Of a DNA stretch of 8,106 nt, positions 1-7,630 are shown piece by piece (position 1 is the first letter of the stretch; each line of letters begins with the position of its first letter). The stretch spans positions 1 through 8,106 of the forward strand of contig JBEVVH010000157.1 of assembly GCA_040507245.1 (NCBI GenBank), given 5' to 3'. Source of the stretch: Thiodiazotropha sp040507245. GTDB taxonomy: Bacteria; Pseudomonadota; Gammaproteobacteria; Chromatiales; Chromatiaceae. Both the position numbers and the translations under genes were made by a program. The notes under the pieces were generated by a model. The model had not been told where the DNA came from. It did no database searches and worked only from the letters and a program-made list of their open reading frames with translations.

Positions 1-30
1 TGTTAGTGTTCGTGCATCAATTTTTTCCAT
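1..30 (-). CDS. Partial N-terminus of a probable IS630-family transposase (runs off left edge)
   Basis: Reading leftwards from an ATG whose complement is at 28-30, ten codons are visible before the window ends: M-E-K-I-D-A-R-T-L-T. An N-terminal M-x-K-I-D-A-R-x-L segment is typical, in my recollection, of IS630-family (Tc1/mariner-related) transposases, where it precedes the helix-turn-helix domain. Only ten residues can be seen, so the family call rests on a short motif and no catalytic DDE residue is visible. The gene is in the same orientation as ppk2 and starts 52 bp beyond its stop. If it is an IS, the element end should lie within about 31-82. It could instead be any unrelated gene. Confidence 0.4.
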   Translation of the reverse strand, partial: MEKIDARTLT

Positions 31-35
31 CCGGG

Positions 36-74
36 AATAATACGTGATATCCGTTAAAATATCTCCCTATTATT
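36..74. repeat. AT-rich interrupted inverted repeat between ppk2 and the left-edge gene
   Basis: AATAATA (36-42) pairs with TATTATT (68-74), and inside it GATAT (46-50) pairs with ATATC (59-63), leaving an eight-base loop and a 3/4-base internal loop. The base composition is much more AT-rich than the surrounding genes. It lies just past the ppk2 stop and just before the left-edge ATG. It could be a weak terminator for ppk2, a promoter/operator for the next gene, or part of an insertion-sequence end. There is no clean U-tract, so none of these is established. Confidence 0.35.
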
Positions 75-82
75 GAGCCGAG

Positions 83-1057
83 TTAATAGTTCTCATTGAA
101 CACCCGCTCAGGCAATGCGATGTTGTCGTTAGGCACATCCTTGTAGGGAATCTGTTGCAGCAGGTGATGTATGCAGTTGAGCCTGGCCCGCTTCTTGTCA
201 TTCGCCTCGACGATGAACCAGGGCGCCTCGGGGATATTGGTGCGCGCCAGGGTGTCCTCCTTGGCCTTGGTGTAGTCCTCCCAGCGGATTCGGGACTGGA
301 GATCCATGGGACTGAGTTTCCACTGTTTCAGCGGATCATGGATGCGCATCAGAAAGCGCAGTTGCTGCTCTTCGTCGGTGATCGAGAACCAGTATTTGAT
401 CAGGCGGATTCCGGACCTGACCAGTGAACGCTCGAACTCCGGCACATCATTGAAAAACTGCTCCACCTGCTGGGGAGAGGCGAATCCCATCACCCGCTCG
501 ACCCCAGAACGGTTGTACCAGGAGCGGTCAAACAGCACGATCTCGCCCGCGGATGGCAGGTGGGTCACGTAGTGTTGGAAATACCACTGGGTGCGCTCCT
601 GCTCGGAGGGTTTGGACAGGGCGACGACCCGGCAGACACGCGGATTGAGACGTTGGGTGATGCGCTTGATCACACCCCCTTTGCCCGCAGCGTCCCGGCC
701 TTCGAAGACCACCACGATCTTCTCACCGGTTTCCTGGGCCCAATCCTGCAATTTGATCAGCTCCGCCTGAAGTGTCAGCAGTGCCTTGAAGTAGACCTTG
801 CGGTCGAGGGTGGCAGGATGTTTTTCCTTGTAGATACGCCGCAGTTCCAAAGACAGGGCCGGTTCCGAAATTTCGAGTTCGAAATCCTCATCGAATGCCT
901 CGTCCAGCTCTGCCTGGAGCCACTCCTCGTTGTAGTCAAAGTCATTGGTGTCAGTCATATCGGATAGCCGTTTTTCAGAGTCAGTTACAGGGGTTCGATT
1001 CAAAATATCATGATCGCCCAGGGAATTTGTTACAGTTTCATTGCTGGACTCAGTCAT
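83..1057 (-). CDS. ppk2: Polyphosphate kinase 2 (PPK2 family, class I-like)
   Basis: This cytoplasmic enzyme transfers phosphate from inorganic polyphosphate to a nucleotide; class I single-domain PPK2s make NDP into NTP. From the chosen start it is 324 aa. Visible motifs are the Walker A G-R-D-A-A-G-K-G-G (residues 120-128), then the lid/substrate region (R-V-V-A-L-S-K-P-S-E-Q-E-R, about 143-155), and Walker B with F-D-R-S-W-Y-N-R (176-183). The single PPK2 core argues against a tandem class II enzyme. Ahead of the core is an acidic extension (residues ~36-65, many D/E). The start is uncertain. The ATG at 1057 has only a weak, badly spaced G-T-G-A-A-G ahead of it; an in-frame ATG at 958 would remove 33 residues whose codons are AT-richer than the rest, and would open a 122-bp gap to the divergent neighbour. 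The longest reading, from 1117, overlaps that neighbour and is unlikely. Function confident, start not. Confidence 0.93.
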   Translation of the reverse strand: MTESSNETVTNSLGDHDILNRTPVTDSEKRLSDMTDTNDFDYNEEWLQAELDEAFDEDFELEISEPALSLELRRIYKEKHPATLDRKVYFKALLTLQAELIKLQDWAQETGEKIVVVFEGRDAAGKGGVIKRITQRLNPRVCRVVALSKPSEQERTQWYFQHYVTHLPSAGEIVLFDRSWYNRSGVERVMGFASPQQVEQFFNDVPEFERSLVRSGIRLIKYWFSITDEEQQLRFLMRIHDPLKQWKLSPMDLQSRIRWEDYTKAKEDTLARTNIPEAPWFIVEANDKKRARLNCIHHLLQQIPYKDVPNDNIALPERVFNENY

Positions 1058-1080
1058 CTTCACTTTGGTGATGCCGCACC

Positions 1081-1446
1081 ATGAAACTCGTAACCAAGAA
1101 CAACGACACGAACACACTCTACACGCTCAAGGGACTGTTGGAGGAAAACGGTATTCCCGCCTTTGTCACCGATGAGCATGCGGTGCGCATGGTGAATCCG
1201 ATCCTGTTTTCCGGTGCGAGCCTGTGGGTGTATGTCGACGACCAGTGGGGGGATGCGGTGGCTCTGTTGGAGAATCCGGATCATGAGGTGGCCAACCCGC
1301 TGGATGTGGATCGGTTTTATGCAACGCTGCAGGCGGATGACACACCGCTGCGCAACAAGGCTTTGTTGCGATTGTTCGGTGTCGTGCTGGTGTGGGTTCT
1401 GGGATTGCTGCTGGTGGTGATGCTGTTGCACAGGATGCTGTCTTAA
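1081..1446 (+). CDS. Small DUF2007-like protein with C-terminal membrane anchor
   Basis: A 121-residue protein. Residues ~3-63 resemble the DUF2007 fold (putative signal-transducing domain): a leading strand, a helix ending in L-K-G-L-L-E-E-N-G-I-P-A-F-V (16-29), a variable loop, then S-L-W-V-Y-V-D-D (47-54) and a helix reaching A-L-L (61-63). Residues ~97-116 are a strongly hydrophobic, Leu/Val-rich stretch flanked by Arg and His-Arg, so a single C-terminal transmembrane anchor with a cytoplasmic N-terminal domain is likely. No signal peptide is visible. A plausible G-G-T-G-A-T ribosome site lies 7 bases before the ATG. It is divergent from ppk2 with almost no spacer. The biochemical role of DUF2007 proteins is not known to me. 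The family call is by pattern only; a profile search for DUF2007 would settle it. Confidence 0.75.
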   Translation: MKLVTKNNDTNTLYTLKGLLEENGIPAFVTDEHAVRMVNPILFSGASLWVYVDDQWGDAVALLENPDHEVANPLDVDRFYATLQADDTPLRNKALLRLFGVVLVWVLGLLLVVMLLHRMLS

Positions 1447-1488
1447 GCTCCGCACAATGATTGGTCTCACAGCGGATTTGAGATAACC

Positions 1489-1600
1489 CTCGTTCCCACG
1501 CTCTGCGTGGGAATGCAGACCCCGCGTCGGGTTTGCATCCCAGGCTTAGGCAATACCAATTGACCTACGTATGCATTCCCACGCAAAGCGTGGGGACGAG
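1489..1600. repeat. Inverted pair of REP-like hairpin repeats
   Basis: Two 29-nt units, 1489-1517 and 1572-1600, face each other; one matches the reverse complement of the other at 27 of 29 positions. Each folds alone: the left as a 9-bp stem (1493-1501 with 1505-1513, loop TCT), the right as a stem of at least 7 bp (1578-1584 with 1588-1594, loop AAA). Between them ATGCAGACCC (1513-1522) nearly pairs with GGGTTTGCAT (1529-1538). The paired architecture resembles BIME/REP elements. It lies in the tail-to-tail gap between the DUF2007-like gene and valS, where such repeats are typically tolerated. Confidence 0.85.
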
Positions 1601-1630
1601 TCGATCAGAGGCGCCCGGGAATTTGATCGA

Positions 1631-1660
1631 GCGTTCGAACCCACTGTCGGGAACGAACGC
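1631..1660 (-). terminator. Stem-loop just after valS, possible 3' end signal
   Basis: GCGTTCG (1631-1637) pairs with CGAACGC (1654-1660). Inside an AA/AA internal loop, CCC (1640-1642) pairs with GGG (1649-1651), closing on a six-base loop. It begins 13 bases beyond the valS stop on the minus strand. No run of U follows on that strand, so it is not a canonical intrinsic terminator. It may stabilise the 3' end, act together with the neighbouring REP-like pair, or be incidental. Confidence 0.35.
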
Positions 1661-1673
1661 CCAATGAGGCCGG

Positions 1674-4523
1674 TCACAACGACTGGATCTTTTCCAGTTG
1701 GGCGCGCAGGCTCTCCAATGCCTTGAGATTCTCATTGAGTTTGTCGCGCTCCTTCTGCACCACGGCGGGCGGTGCCTTGTCGACGAAACTGGGGTTGTCG
1801 AGTTTCTTCTCGGTTCGCTCCGCATCGCCCTGCAAACGGCTGATCTCTTTCTCCAGCCTCTTGATCTCCGCATCCTTGTCGATCAGTCCAGCCAGGGGGA
1901 TGAGCACCTTCATCTCGCCCACCAGGGCGGTGGCGGATTCCGGGCCGTGATCGTCCGCCGGAAGCACCTCGATGGATTCGGTGCGGGCCAGGAAATCGAG
2001 GAAGGGCCGGTGTCTGAGCGCCAGGCTCTGGTCCGTCTCGCTGGCGTTGGCCAGCAGTACCGGAACCTGTTTGGCGGGGGCGATGTTCATCTCGCCCTTG
2101 ATCTTGCGAATTCCCAGAATGAACTGCATCACCCAGGTCATCTCCTGCTCCGCCGCTTCATCGATCAATGACTCGCGTCGGGTCGGGAAGGGCCGGTTCA
2201 TGACGGTGTCACCCTCGACACCCGCAAGCGGGGCAACCCGCTGCCAGATCTCCTCGGTAATGAAGGGCATGATCGGGTGCGCCAGACGCAGCAGGTTCTC
2301 CAGAACCCGGACCAGGGTCCTGCGGGTGCCCCGTTTGGCCGCTTCACTGGCGTTGGGGTCATTGAGCACCGGTTTGCTCAGCTCAAGGTACCAGTCGCAG
2401 TACTCGTTCCAGGTGAACTCGTAGATCGCCTGTGCGGCGTGATCGAAGCGATAGCCCTCGATGGCGTCCGCTACGGCCTGTTTGGCCTTCTGCAGGCGGG
2501 ACAGGATCCAGCGGTCGGCCAGGGAGCGTTGCAGTTCCGAGACCGGCTCCGAATGGCCGGTTTTTGCCGCGCCAACACCGCAGTCCTGGCCCTCCACGTT
2601 CATCATCACATAGCGGGAGGCGTTCCACAGCTTGTTGCAGAAATTGCGGTAGCCCTCGATACGGCCCATATCGAACTTGATGTCCCGGCCGGTGGCCGCC
2701 AGCGCGGCAAAGGTGAAGCGCAGGGAGTCGGTGCCGAAGCTGGGGATGCCGTCGGGAAACTCCTTGCGGGTCTGCTGCTCGATCTTTTTTGCCAGCTGCG
2801 GCTGCATCATGCCGCTGGTGCGTTTCTTCAGCAGCGCCTCGAGTTCAATGCCATCGATCAGGTCGATGGGATCGAGTACGTTGCCCTTGGACTTGGACAT
2901 CTTGTCGCCGTGGGAATCGCGCACCAGGCCATGCACATAAACCTCGTGAAAGGGGACATCGTCCATGAACTTGAGCCCCATCATGATCATCCGCGCCACC
3001 CAGAAGAAGATGATGTCGAACCCGGTCACCAGCACGCTGGTGGGATAAAAGTTGTTCAGCCGATCGGTCTGCTCGGGCCAGCCGAGGGTGGAGAAAGGCC
3101 ACAGCGCGGAGCTGAACCAGGTGTCGAGGACGTCCTCGTCCTGGCGCAGGGGGTAGTCGTCGGACAACTGGTGAGTGCGCCGCACTTCCGCTTCGTCGCG
3201 TCCGACATAGACATTGCCTTCGTTGTCGTACCAGGCGGGAATCCGGTGACCCCACCAGATCTGGCGGCTGATGCACCAGTCCTGGATGTTGCGCATCCAC
3301 TCGAAGTAGGTGTTCTTCCAGTTGTCCGGAACGAAGCGGATCCGCCCGCTCTCCACCGCTTCGATGGCCGGTTTGGCCAGAGGGGCGATCTTCACGTACC
3401 ACTGGTCGGTGAGGAAGGGTTCGATGACCGCGCCGGAACGATCGCCCCGGGGCACCATCAGCTTGTGTTTATCGACCTTAAGGAGCAGACCCTGCGCCTC
3501 CAGGTCCGCGACCACCCGTTTGCGGGCCTCGTAACGGTCGAGTCCGATGTATTTTTCCGGGATCAGGTGACCCTCTTCGTCCTCGTTGGGACGGATTGCC
3601 GCGTCGATGGTGAAGATGTTGATCAATCCGCCGTGGGCCTGCTCGCTGATGCTGATCTCGTCCCGGTGACGTTGCCACACACCATAGTCGTTGAAGTCGT
3701 GGGCCGGGGTGATCTTCACGCAGCCGGTACCGAACTCGGGATCCACGTGCTCTTCATCGGCGATGATCGGGATGCGCCGCCCGGTCAGGGGCAGTTCCAG
3801 CAGTTCGCCGATCATATGCTTATAGCGTTCGTCTGTGGGGTTCACCGCCACCGCGCAGTCGCCCAGCAGGGTCTCCGGCCGGGTGGTGGCCACCACCAGC
3901 TGACCCTGACCGTTGCTCAGGGGGTAGCGGATATGCCACATGAAGCCGTTCTCCTCCTCGGAGAGCACCTCCAGGTCGGACACGGCGGTGTGCAGTTTCG
4001 GGTCCCAGTTGACCAGGCGTTTGCCCCGGTAGATCAGTCCCTCCTCATAGAGACGGACGAAGACCTCTTTCACCGCCTCGGAGAGTCCTTCGTCCATGGT
4101 GAAGCGCTCATGCTGCCAATCCAGAGAAGAGCCGAGACGGCGCAGCTGGCGGGTGATGTTGCCGCCGGATTCCTGCTTCCACTCCCAGATGCGCTCGATG
4201 AATTTTTCCCGCCCCAGGTCGTGGCGTTTGCGCTGTTCCGCCTCCAGTTGCCGCTCCACCACCATCTGGGTGGCGATGCCCGCATGGTCGGTGCCTGGTT
4301 GCCAGAGGGTGCGGTCGCCCTTCATCCGGTGGTAACGGATCAGGGTGTCCATGATGGTGTTGTTGAACCCGTGTCCCATGTGCAGGCTGCCGGTGACGTT
4401 GGGCGGTGGAATCATGATGCAGTAATTGGCATCCCCGGTCTGGCTGGGCGCGAAGTAGCCGCGCTCCTCCCAGGTCTGATACCAGCGCTGTTCGATGGCG
4501 TGCGGATTATAGGTTTTTTCCAT
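1674..4523 (-). CDS. valS: Valyl-tRNA synthetase
   Basis: Class Ia aminoacyl-tRNA synthetase that charges tRNA-Val with valine in the cytoplasm and hydrolyses mischarged threonine. It is 949 aa, close to the E. coli enzyme (about 951). Seen in order: the HIGH-type signature H-M-G-H (48-51) after P-P-P-N-V-T-G-S-L; the CP1 editing domain with T-T-R-P-E-T (213-218) and a downstream T-P-A-H-D-F-N-D-Y segment; the C-I-S-R-Q-I-W-W-G-H-R-I-P catalytic segment; K-M-S-K-S (541-545); the helical anticodon-binding region containing W-N-E-Y-C-D-W-Y; and a C-terminal coiled coil (~880-946, heptad-like L/K/E pattern). All expected domains are present and no frameshift is seen. A modest A-G-A-G-A precedes the ATG by a few bases. 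In enterobacteria valS usually follows pepA-holC; here the upstream neighbour is the divergent ppdK, so that linkage is not kept. Confidence 0.98.
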   Translation of the reverse strand: MEKTYNPHAIEQRWYQTWEERGYFAPSQTGDANYCIMIPPPNVTGSLHMGHGFNNTIMDTLIRYHRMKGDRTLWQPGTDHAGIATQMVVERQLEAEQRKRHDLGREKFIERIWEWKQESGGNITRQLRRLGSSLDWQHERFTMDEGLSEAVKEVFVRLYEEGLIYRGKRLVNWDPKLHTAVSDLEVLSEEENGFMWHIRYPLSNGQGQLVVATTRPETLLGDCAVAVNPTDERYKHMIGELLELPLTGRRIPIIADEEHVDPEFGTGCVKITPAHDFNDYGVWQRHRDEISISEQAHGGLINIFTIDAAIRPNEDEEGHLIPEKYIGLDRYEARKRVVADLEAQGLLLKVDKHKLMVPRGDRSGAVIEPFLTDQWYVKIAPLAKPAIEAVESGRIRFVPDNWKNTYFEWMRNIQDWCISRQIWWGHRIPAWYDNEGNVYVGRDEAEVRRTHQLSDDYPLRQDEDVLDTWFSSALWPFSTLGWPEQTDRLNNFYPTSVLVTGFDIIFFWVARMIMMGLKFMDDVPFHEVYVHGLVRDSHGDKMSKSKGNVLDPIDLIDGIELEALLKKRTSGMMQPQLAKKIEQQTRKEFPDGIPSFGTDSLRFTFAALAATGRDIKFDMGRIEGYRNFCNKLWNASRYVMMNVEGQDCGVGAAKTGHSEPVSELQRSLADRWILSRLQKAKQAVADAIEGYRFDHAAQAIYEFTWNEYCDWYLELSKPVLNDPNASEAAKRGTRRTLVRVLENLLRLAHPIMPFITEEIWQRVAPLAGVEGDTVMNRPFPTRRESLIDEAAEQEMTWVMQFILGIRKIKGEMNIAPAKQVPVLLANASETDQSLALRHRPFLDFLARTESIEVLPADDHGPESATALVGEMKVLIPLAGLIDKDAEIKRLEKEISRLQGDAERTEKKLDNPSFVDKAPPAVVQKERDKLNENLKALESLRAQLEKIQSL

Positions 4524-4560
4524 GGGTCTCTGCGTAATGGCTCAGCAACAGAAAAGGAGT

Positions 4561-4566
4561 ATTATA
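4561..4566 (-). promoter_or_regulatory. Candidate valS promoter -10 box
   Basis: On the minus strand this hexamer reads TATAAT, a perfect sigma-70 -10 box, 37 bases ahead of the valS ATG, which would give a leader of about 30 nt. The expected -35 position holds only CACTTT-like sequence, a poor match, so the promoter may be weak or activator-dependent. The call rests on the -10 match and its position. Confidence 0.42.
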
Positions 4567-4834
4567 ACCTGCTATCAATAAAAAAGTGTGTGAATCCCTA
4601 AGGTCCGTGCGACGTAGCGGGATTGTACAGAGACAGGCCATCCCGAGACGGAAACCGGTCTATTCTTAAACTTGCGAAACCTGCCAACAACAACCGTCTG
4701 AGATTCGCGCCGGATCTGTACCTATGACAATTCCGGTTTCTCGGCTGTCCGTCTGTGGGTTTAACAACACGGAGTGCACCCTACACGGTTCACAGCGTCC
4801 TGGTGTCTCCTGCCTAATCCGAAAGAAAAATACA

Positions 4835-4841
4835 GAAGAGG
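4835..4841 (+). promoter_or_regulatory. Ribosome binding site that fixes the ppdK start
   Basis: GAAGAGG ends 7 bases before the ATG at 4849, good Shine-Dalgarno complementarity and spacing. It favours 4849 over the in-frame upstream ATG at 4774, which would add 25 residues without PPDK character. Confidence 0.75.
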
Positions 4842-4848
4842 TCCTATC

Positions 4849-7611
4849 ATGAGTCAGAATCGACGTGTCTTTGCGTTTCACGAAGGCGACGGCAAGAACA
4901 AGAAACTTTTGGGGGGCAAAGGCGCCAACCTTTGTGAAATGACCCAGTTCGGTTTGAATGTTCCCCCGGGGTTCGTGATCAGCACTGAGGCGTGTCTCGA
5001 CTATCTGGCCAGCGGTGACAAGAGCCTGCCGGACGATCTCATCGACGATGTGCGTAAACATATGGCGGAGGTCGAGAAACTGACCGGAAAGGGATTCGGC
5101 GACGCGAAAAATCCCCTCTTGGTATCGGTGCGTTCCGGCTCGGCGATGTCGATGCCGGGCATGATGGACACCATCCTCAACCTGGGACTCAACGGCCAGA
5201 CCCTTGAGGGCGTAATCGAACAGACCGGCGATCCCCGATTCGGCTACGATGCCTACCGGCGCTTCATCCAGCTGTTCGGCAAGGTGGCCATGGGGGTGCC
5301 CGACGAGGCCTTCGACGAGGAGTTCGAGGCGGTCAAGCAGAATGCCCGGGTGAGTGAGGATGTGGGCCTCTCGGCAGGCGATCTCGAGGAGATTGCGCAG
5401 CGATTTCTCAAGGTCTTCGAGACCCATACCGGACGGCCGTTTCCGGAGAATCCCTATGACCAGCTGGAGATCGCCATCAAGGCGGTGTTCGGCTCCTGGA
5501 TGGGTAAGCGCGCGGTGGACTACCGGCGTCAGTTCAACATCACCCCCGACATGGCCAACGGCACCGCAGTGAACGTCTGCACCATGGTGTTCGGCAACCG
5601 GGGCAACGACTCCGCCACCGGGGTGGCGTTTACCCGCAATCCCGGCACCGGGGAGAACAAGCTGTTCGGCGAGTACCTGGTGAATGCCCAGGGTGAGGAC
5701 GTGGTGGCAGGTATCCGCACACCCAAGCCGATTGCGCGCCTGGCCGATGAGATGCCTGATATCGCGGTGCAACTCGAGGAACTGCGTCAGAAACTGGAGA
5801 CTCATTATAAAGAGGTCCAGGATTTCGAATTCACCATCGAGCGCGGCACTCTCTATTGCCTGCAGACCCGCAACGGAAAGATGAACGCCACCGCCATGGT
5901 GAGAACCTCGGTGGAGATGGTGGAGGAGGGCCTGATCAGCAAGGAACAGGCCCTGCTGCGCATCGACCCCTCCCACCTGGAGCAGATGCTCTATCCTCGC
6001 CTGGACAGCAATTTCAAGGGTGAACCGGTCGCCCAGGGTCTTCCCGCGTCTCCCGGGGCGGCCAGCGGCAGGGCCGTGTTCGATGCCGACCGGGCCGAAC
6101 TCATGGGTAAGGAGCAGGGCCTCAAGGTGATCCTGGTGCGTGAAGAGACCAAGCCTGAGGATATCCACGGTTTCTTCGCCGCTCAGGGCATACTCACCAG
6201 CCGCGGCGGCAAGACCTCCCATGCCGCGGTGGTGGCCCGGGGTATGGGCAAACCCTGTGTCGCCGGTGCCGAGGGCATCAGCGTGGACGTACAGCGCCGC
6301 GAGGCGCTGGCCCGGGGCACCCTGATCCGTGAAGGTGACATGATCACCATCGACGGCAGCAGCGGTAATGTCTACCTGGGCGAGATCCCCATGGTGGAAC
6401 CCGACTTCACCGAAGAACTCAACCGGTTGCTGCGCTGGGCTGATGAGGCTGCCTACCTGCGGGTGATGGCGAATGCGGATACCGCTACGGACGCCAGCCG
6501 GGCCATCAAGTACGGGGCCATGGGCATAGGTCTGTGTCGCACCGAGCGTATGTTCAACGCGGTGGATCGACTGCCGGTGGTGATCGAGATGATCGTCGCC
6601 GAAACCCCGGCGCAGCGTCAGGCGGCACTGGACAAGCTGCTGCCCATGCAGCGGGGTGACTTCAAGGCGATCCTCGAAGTGATGGCGCCCCGGCCGGTCA
6701 CCATCCGATTGCTGGATCCGCCGATTCACGAGTTTCTGCCCACCGAGCAGCAACTGCTCTCTGATCTGGAGGAACTGCGGCACCTGCGTAATTCCGTGCG
6801 TGGCATGAACGTACTGGCCGGCAGCCTGATGCTGCTGGAGGAGCCGAGCCGGGCCAAGACCGAGGCTGACGATCTGCGCCACATCGTGGATGAGACTCTG
6901 GTGGAACAGGCGATCGAGAAGAAAGAGACCATGCTGCGTAAAGTGCGGGCGCTGACCGAGACCAACCCGATGCTGGGTCATCGCGGGGTACGTCTGGGTA
7001 TCACCTTCCCTGAGATCTACGGCATGCAGATCCGCGCCATTCTAGAGGCCGCCGCCGAGTGTGCCGCCAAGGATCTGGAGGTGCATCCGCAGATCATGGT
7101 GCCCCAGGTGTGTACCGCCGAGGAGCTGAAGCTGGTCAAGAGCATGGTTGACGAAATCCGCCAGGATGTGGAACAGAAGTCCGGGCACAAGCTGAATTTC
7201 CGTTTCGGCACCATGATCGAAGTGGTGCGTGCCTGCATGCGCGCCGAATCCCTGGCGGAAGAGGCCGAGTTCTTCTCCTTCGGCACCAACGACCTGACTC
7301 AGGCCACCTTCTCCTTCTCCCGCGAGGATGCGGAAAACAAGTTCCTGCCCATGTACAACCAGAACGGTATCCTCAAGGACAACCCCTTCGAGGTGTTGGA
7401 TGAAAAGGGAGTGGGTAAGTTGATGGGCCTTGCGGTGGAGTGGGGGCGCAGCATCAAGACGGATCTGAGCGTCGGTATCTGCGGCGAACATGGCGGTCAC
7501 CCAAGTTCAATCGCCTTCTGTCACAAGGTCGGTCTCAACTACGTCTCCTGTTCGGCGCCCCGGGTGCCCGTGGCCCGTCTGGCCGCTGCCCACGCCAGCC
7601 TGAAGGCCTAG
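4849..7611 (+). CDS. ppdK: Pyruvate, phosphate dikinase
   Basis: Cytoplasmic enzyme interconverting ATP + pyruvate + Pi with AMP + PEP + PPi, serving gluconeogenic PEP synthesis or PPi-linked glycolysis. It is 920 aa, at the upper end of the usual bacterial range. N-terminal ATP-grasp domain: G-G-K-G-A-N-L near the start, R95 in S-V-R-S-G-S, and F-G-N-R-G-N-D-S-A-T-G (248-258). Central phosphohistidine domain: G-G-K-T-S-H-A-A-V with catalytic H458; the T two residues earlier (456) matches the Thr targeted by PDRP-type regulators in other PPDKs. C-terminal PEP/pyruvate barrel: R564 in C-R-T-E-R-M-F, G-T-N-D-L-T-Q (812-818) and C878 in C-G-E-H-G-G-H-P. The T-S-H context and full length distinguish it from PEP synthase and enzyme I of the PTS. 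No regulator gene is next to it. Downstream there is no clear U-tract terminator, only REP-like repeats. Confidence 0.98.
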   Translation: MSQNRRVFAFHEGDGKNKKLLGGKGANLCEMTQFGLNVPPGFVISTEACLDYLASGDKSLPDDLIDDVRKHMAEVEKLTGKGFGDAKNPLLVSVRSGSAMSMPGMMDTILNLGLNGQTLEGVIEQTGDPRFGYDAYRRFIQLFGKVAMGVPDEAFDEEFEAVKQNARVSEDVGLSAGDLEEIAQRFLKVFETHTGRPFPENPYDQLEIAIKAVFGSWMGKRAVDYRRQFNITPDMANGTAVNVCTMVFGNRGNDSATGVAFTRNPGTGENKLFGEYLVNAQGEDVVAGIRTPKPIARLADEMPDIAVQLEELRQKLETHYKEVQDFEFTIERGTLYCLQTRNGKMNATAMVRTSVEMVEEGLISKEQALLRIDPSHLEQMLYPRLDSNFKGEPVAQGLPASPGAASGRAVFDADRAELMGKEQGLKVILVREETKPEDIHGFFAAQGILTSRGGKTSHAAVVARGMGKPCVAGAEGISVDVQRREALARGTLIREGDMITIDGSSGNVYLGEIPMVEPDFTEELNRLLRWADEAAYLRVMANADTATDASRAIKYGAMGIGLCRTERMFNAVDRLPVVIEMIVAETPAQRQAALDKLLPMQRGDFKAILEVMAPRPVTIRLLDPPIHEFLPTEQQLLSDLEELRHLRNSVRGMNVLAGSLMLLEEPSRAKTEADDLRHIVDETLVEQAIEKKETMLRKVRALTETNPMLGHRGVRLGITFPEIYGMQIRAILEAAAECAAKDLEVHPQIMVPQVCTAEELKLVKSMVDEIRQDVEQKSGHKLNFRFGTMIEVVRACMRAESLAEEAEFFSFGTNDLTQATFSFSREDAENKFLPMYNQNGILKDNPFEVLDEKGVGKLMGLAVEWGRSIKTDLSVGICGEHGGHPSSIAFCHKVGLNYVSCSAPRVPVARLAAAHASLKA

Positions 7612-7630
7612 TCAGAGCGCCTGCACATCC

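Larger units (their letters stand above)
4524..4848. other. Divergent intergenic region between valS and ppdK
   Basis: This 325-bp stretch must hold promoters for both valS (leftward) and ppdK (rightward). Beyond the valS -10 candidate, I see a long-range inverted repeat: GAAACCGG (4651-4658) against CCGGTTTC (4733-4740), extendable with a 4-base offset by CCGAG (4643-4647) against CTCGG (4740-4744). GTACAG (4625-4630) can also pair with CTGTAC (4716-4721). No sigma-70 promoter convincing enough to name was found for ppdK, and no tRNA or small gene. A reading frame open from 4774 into ppdK exists, but its first 25 codons do not resemble PPDK. Confidence 0.5.

Noticed and set aside
1060..1470. 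136-codon minus-strand frame over the DUF2007-like gene
   Set aside because: Gln/His-rich shadow; the plus-strand frame has a coherent domain and transmembrane segment.
1449..1479. Possible terminator after the DUF2007-like gene (TCCGC/GCGGA followed by TTT)
   Set aside because: Only a 5-bp stem with an 18-base loop and three T; too weak to call.
2277..4601. 774-codon open frame on the plus strand opposite valS
   Set aside because: It lies antisense to an unmistakable full-length ValRS; the H/G/V-rich product has no recognisable domain and long antisense frames are expected opposite GC-rich genes.
4666..6981. 771-codon open frame on the minus strand opposite ppdK
   Set aside because: Antisense to PPDK, His/Gly/Leu-rich composition typical of a complementary-strand shadow, no motif recognised.
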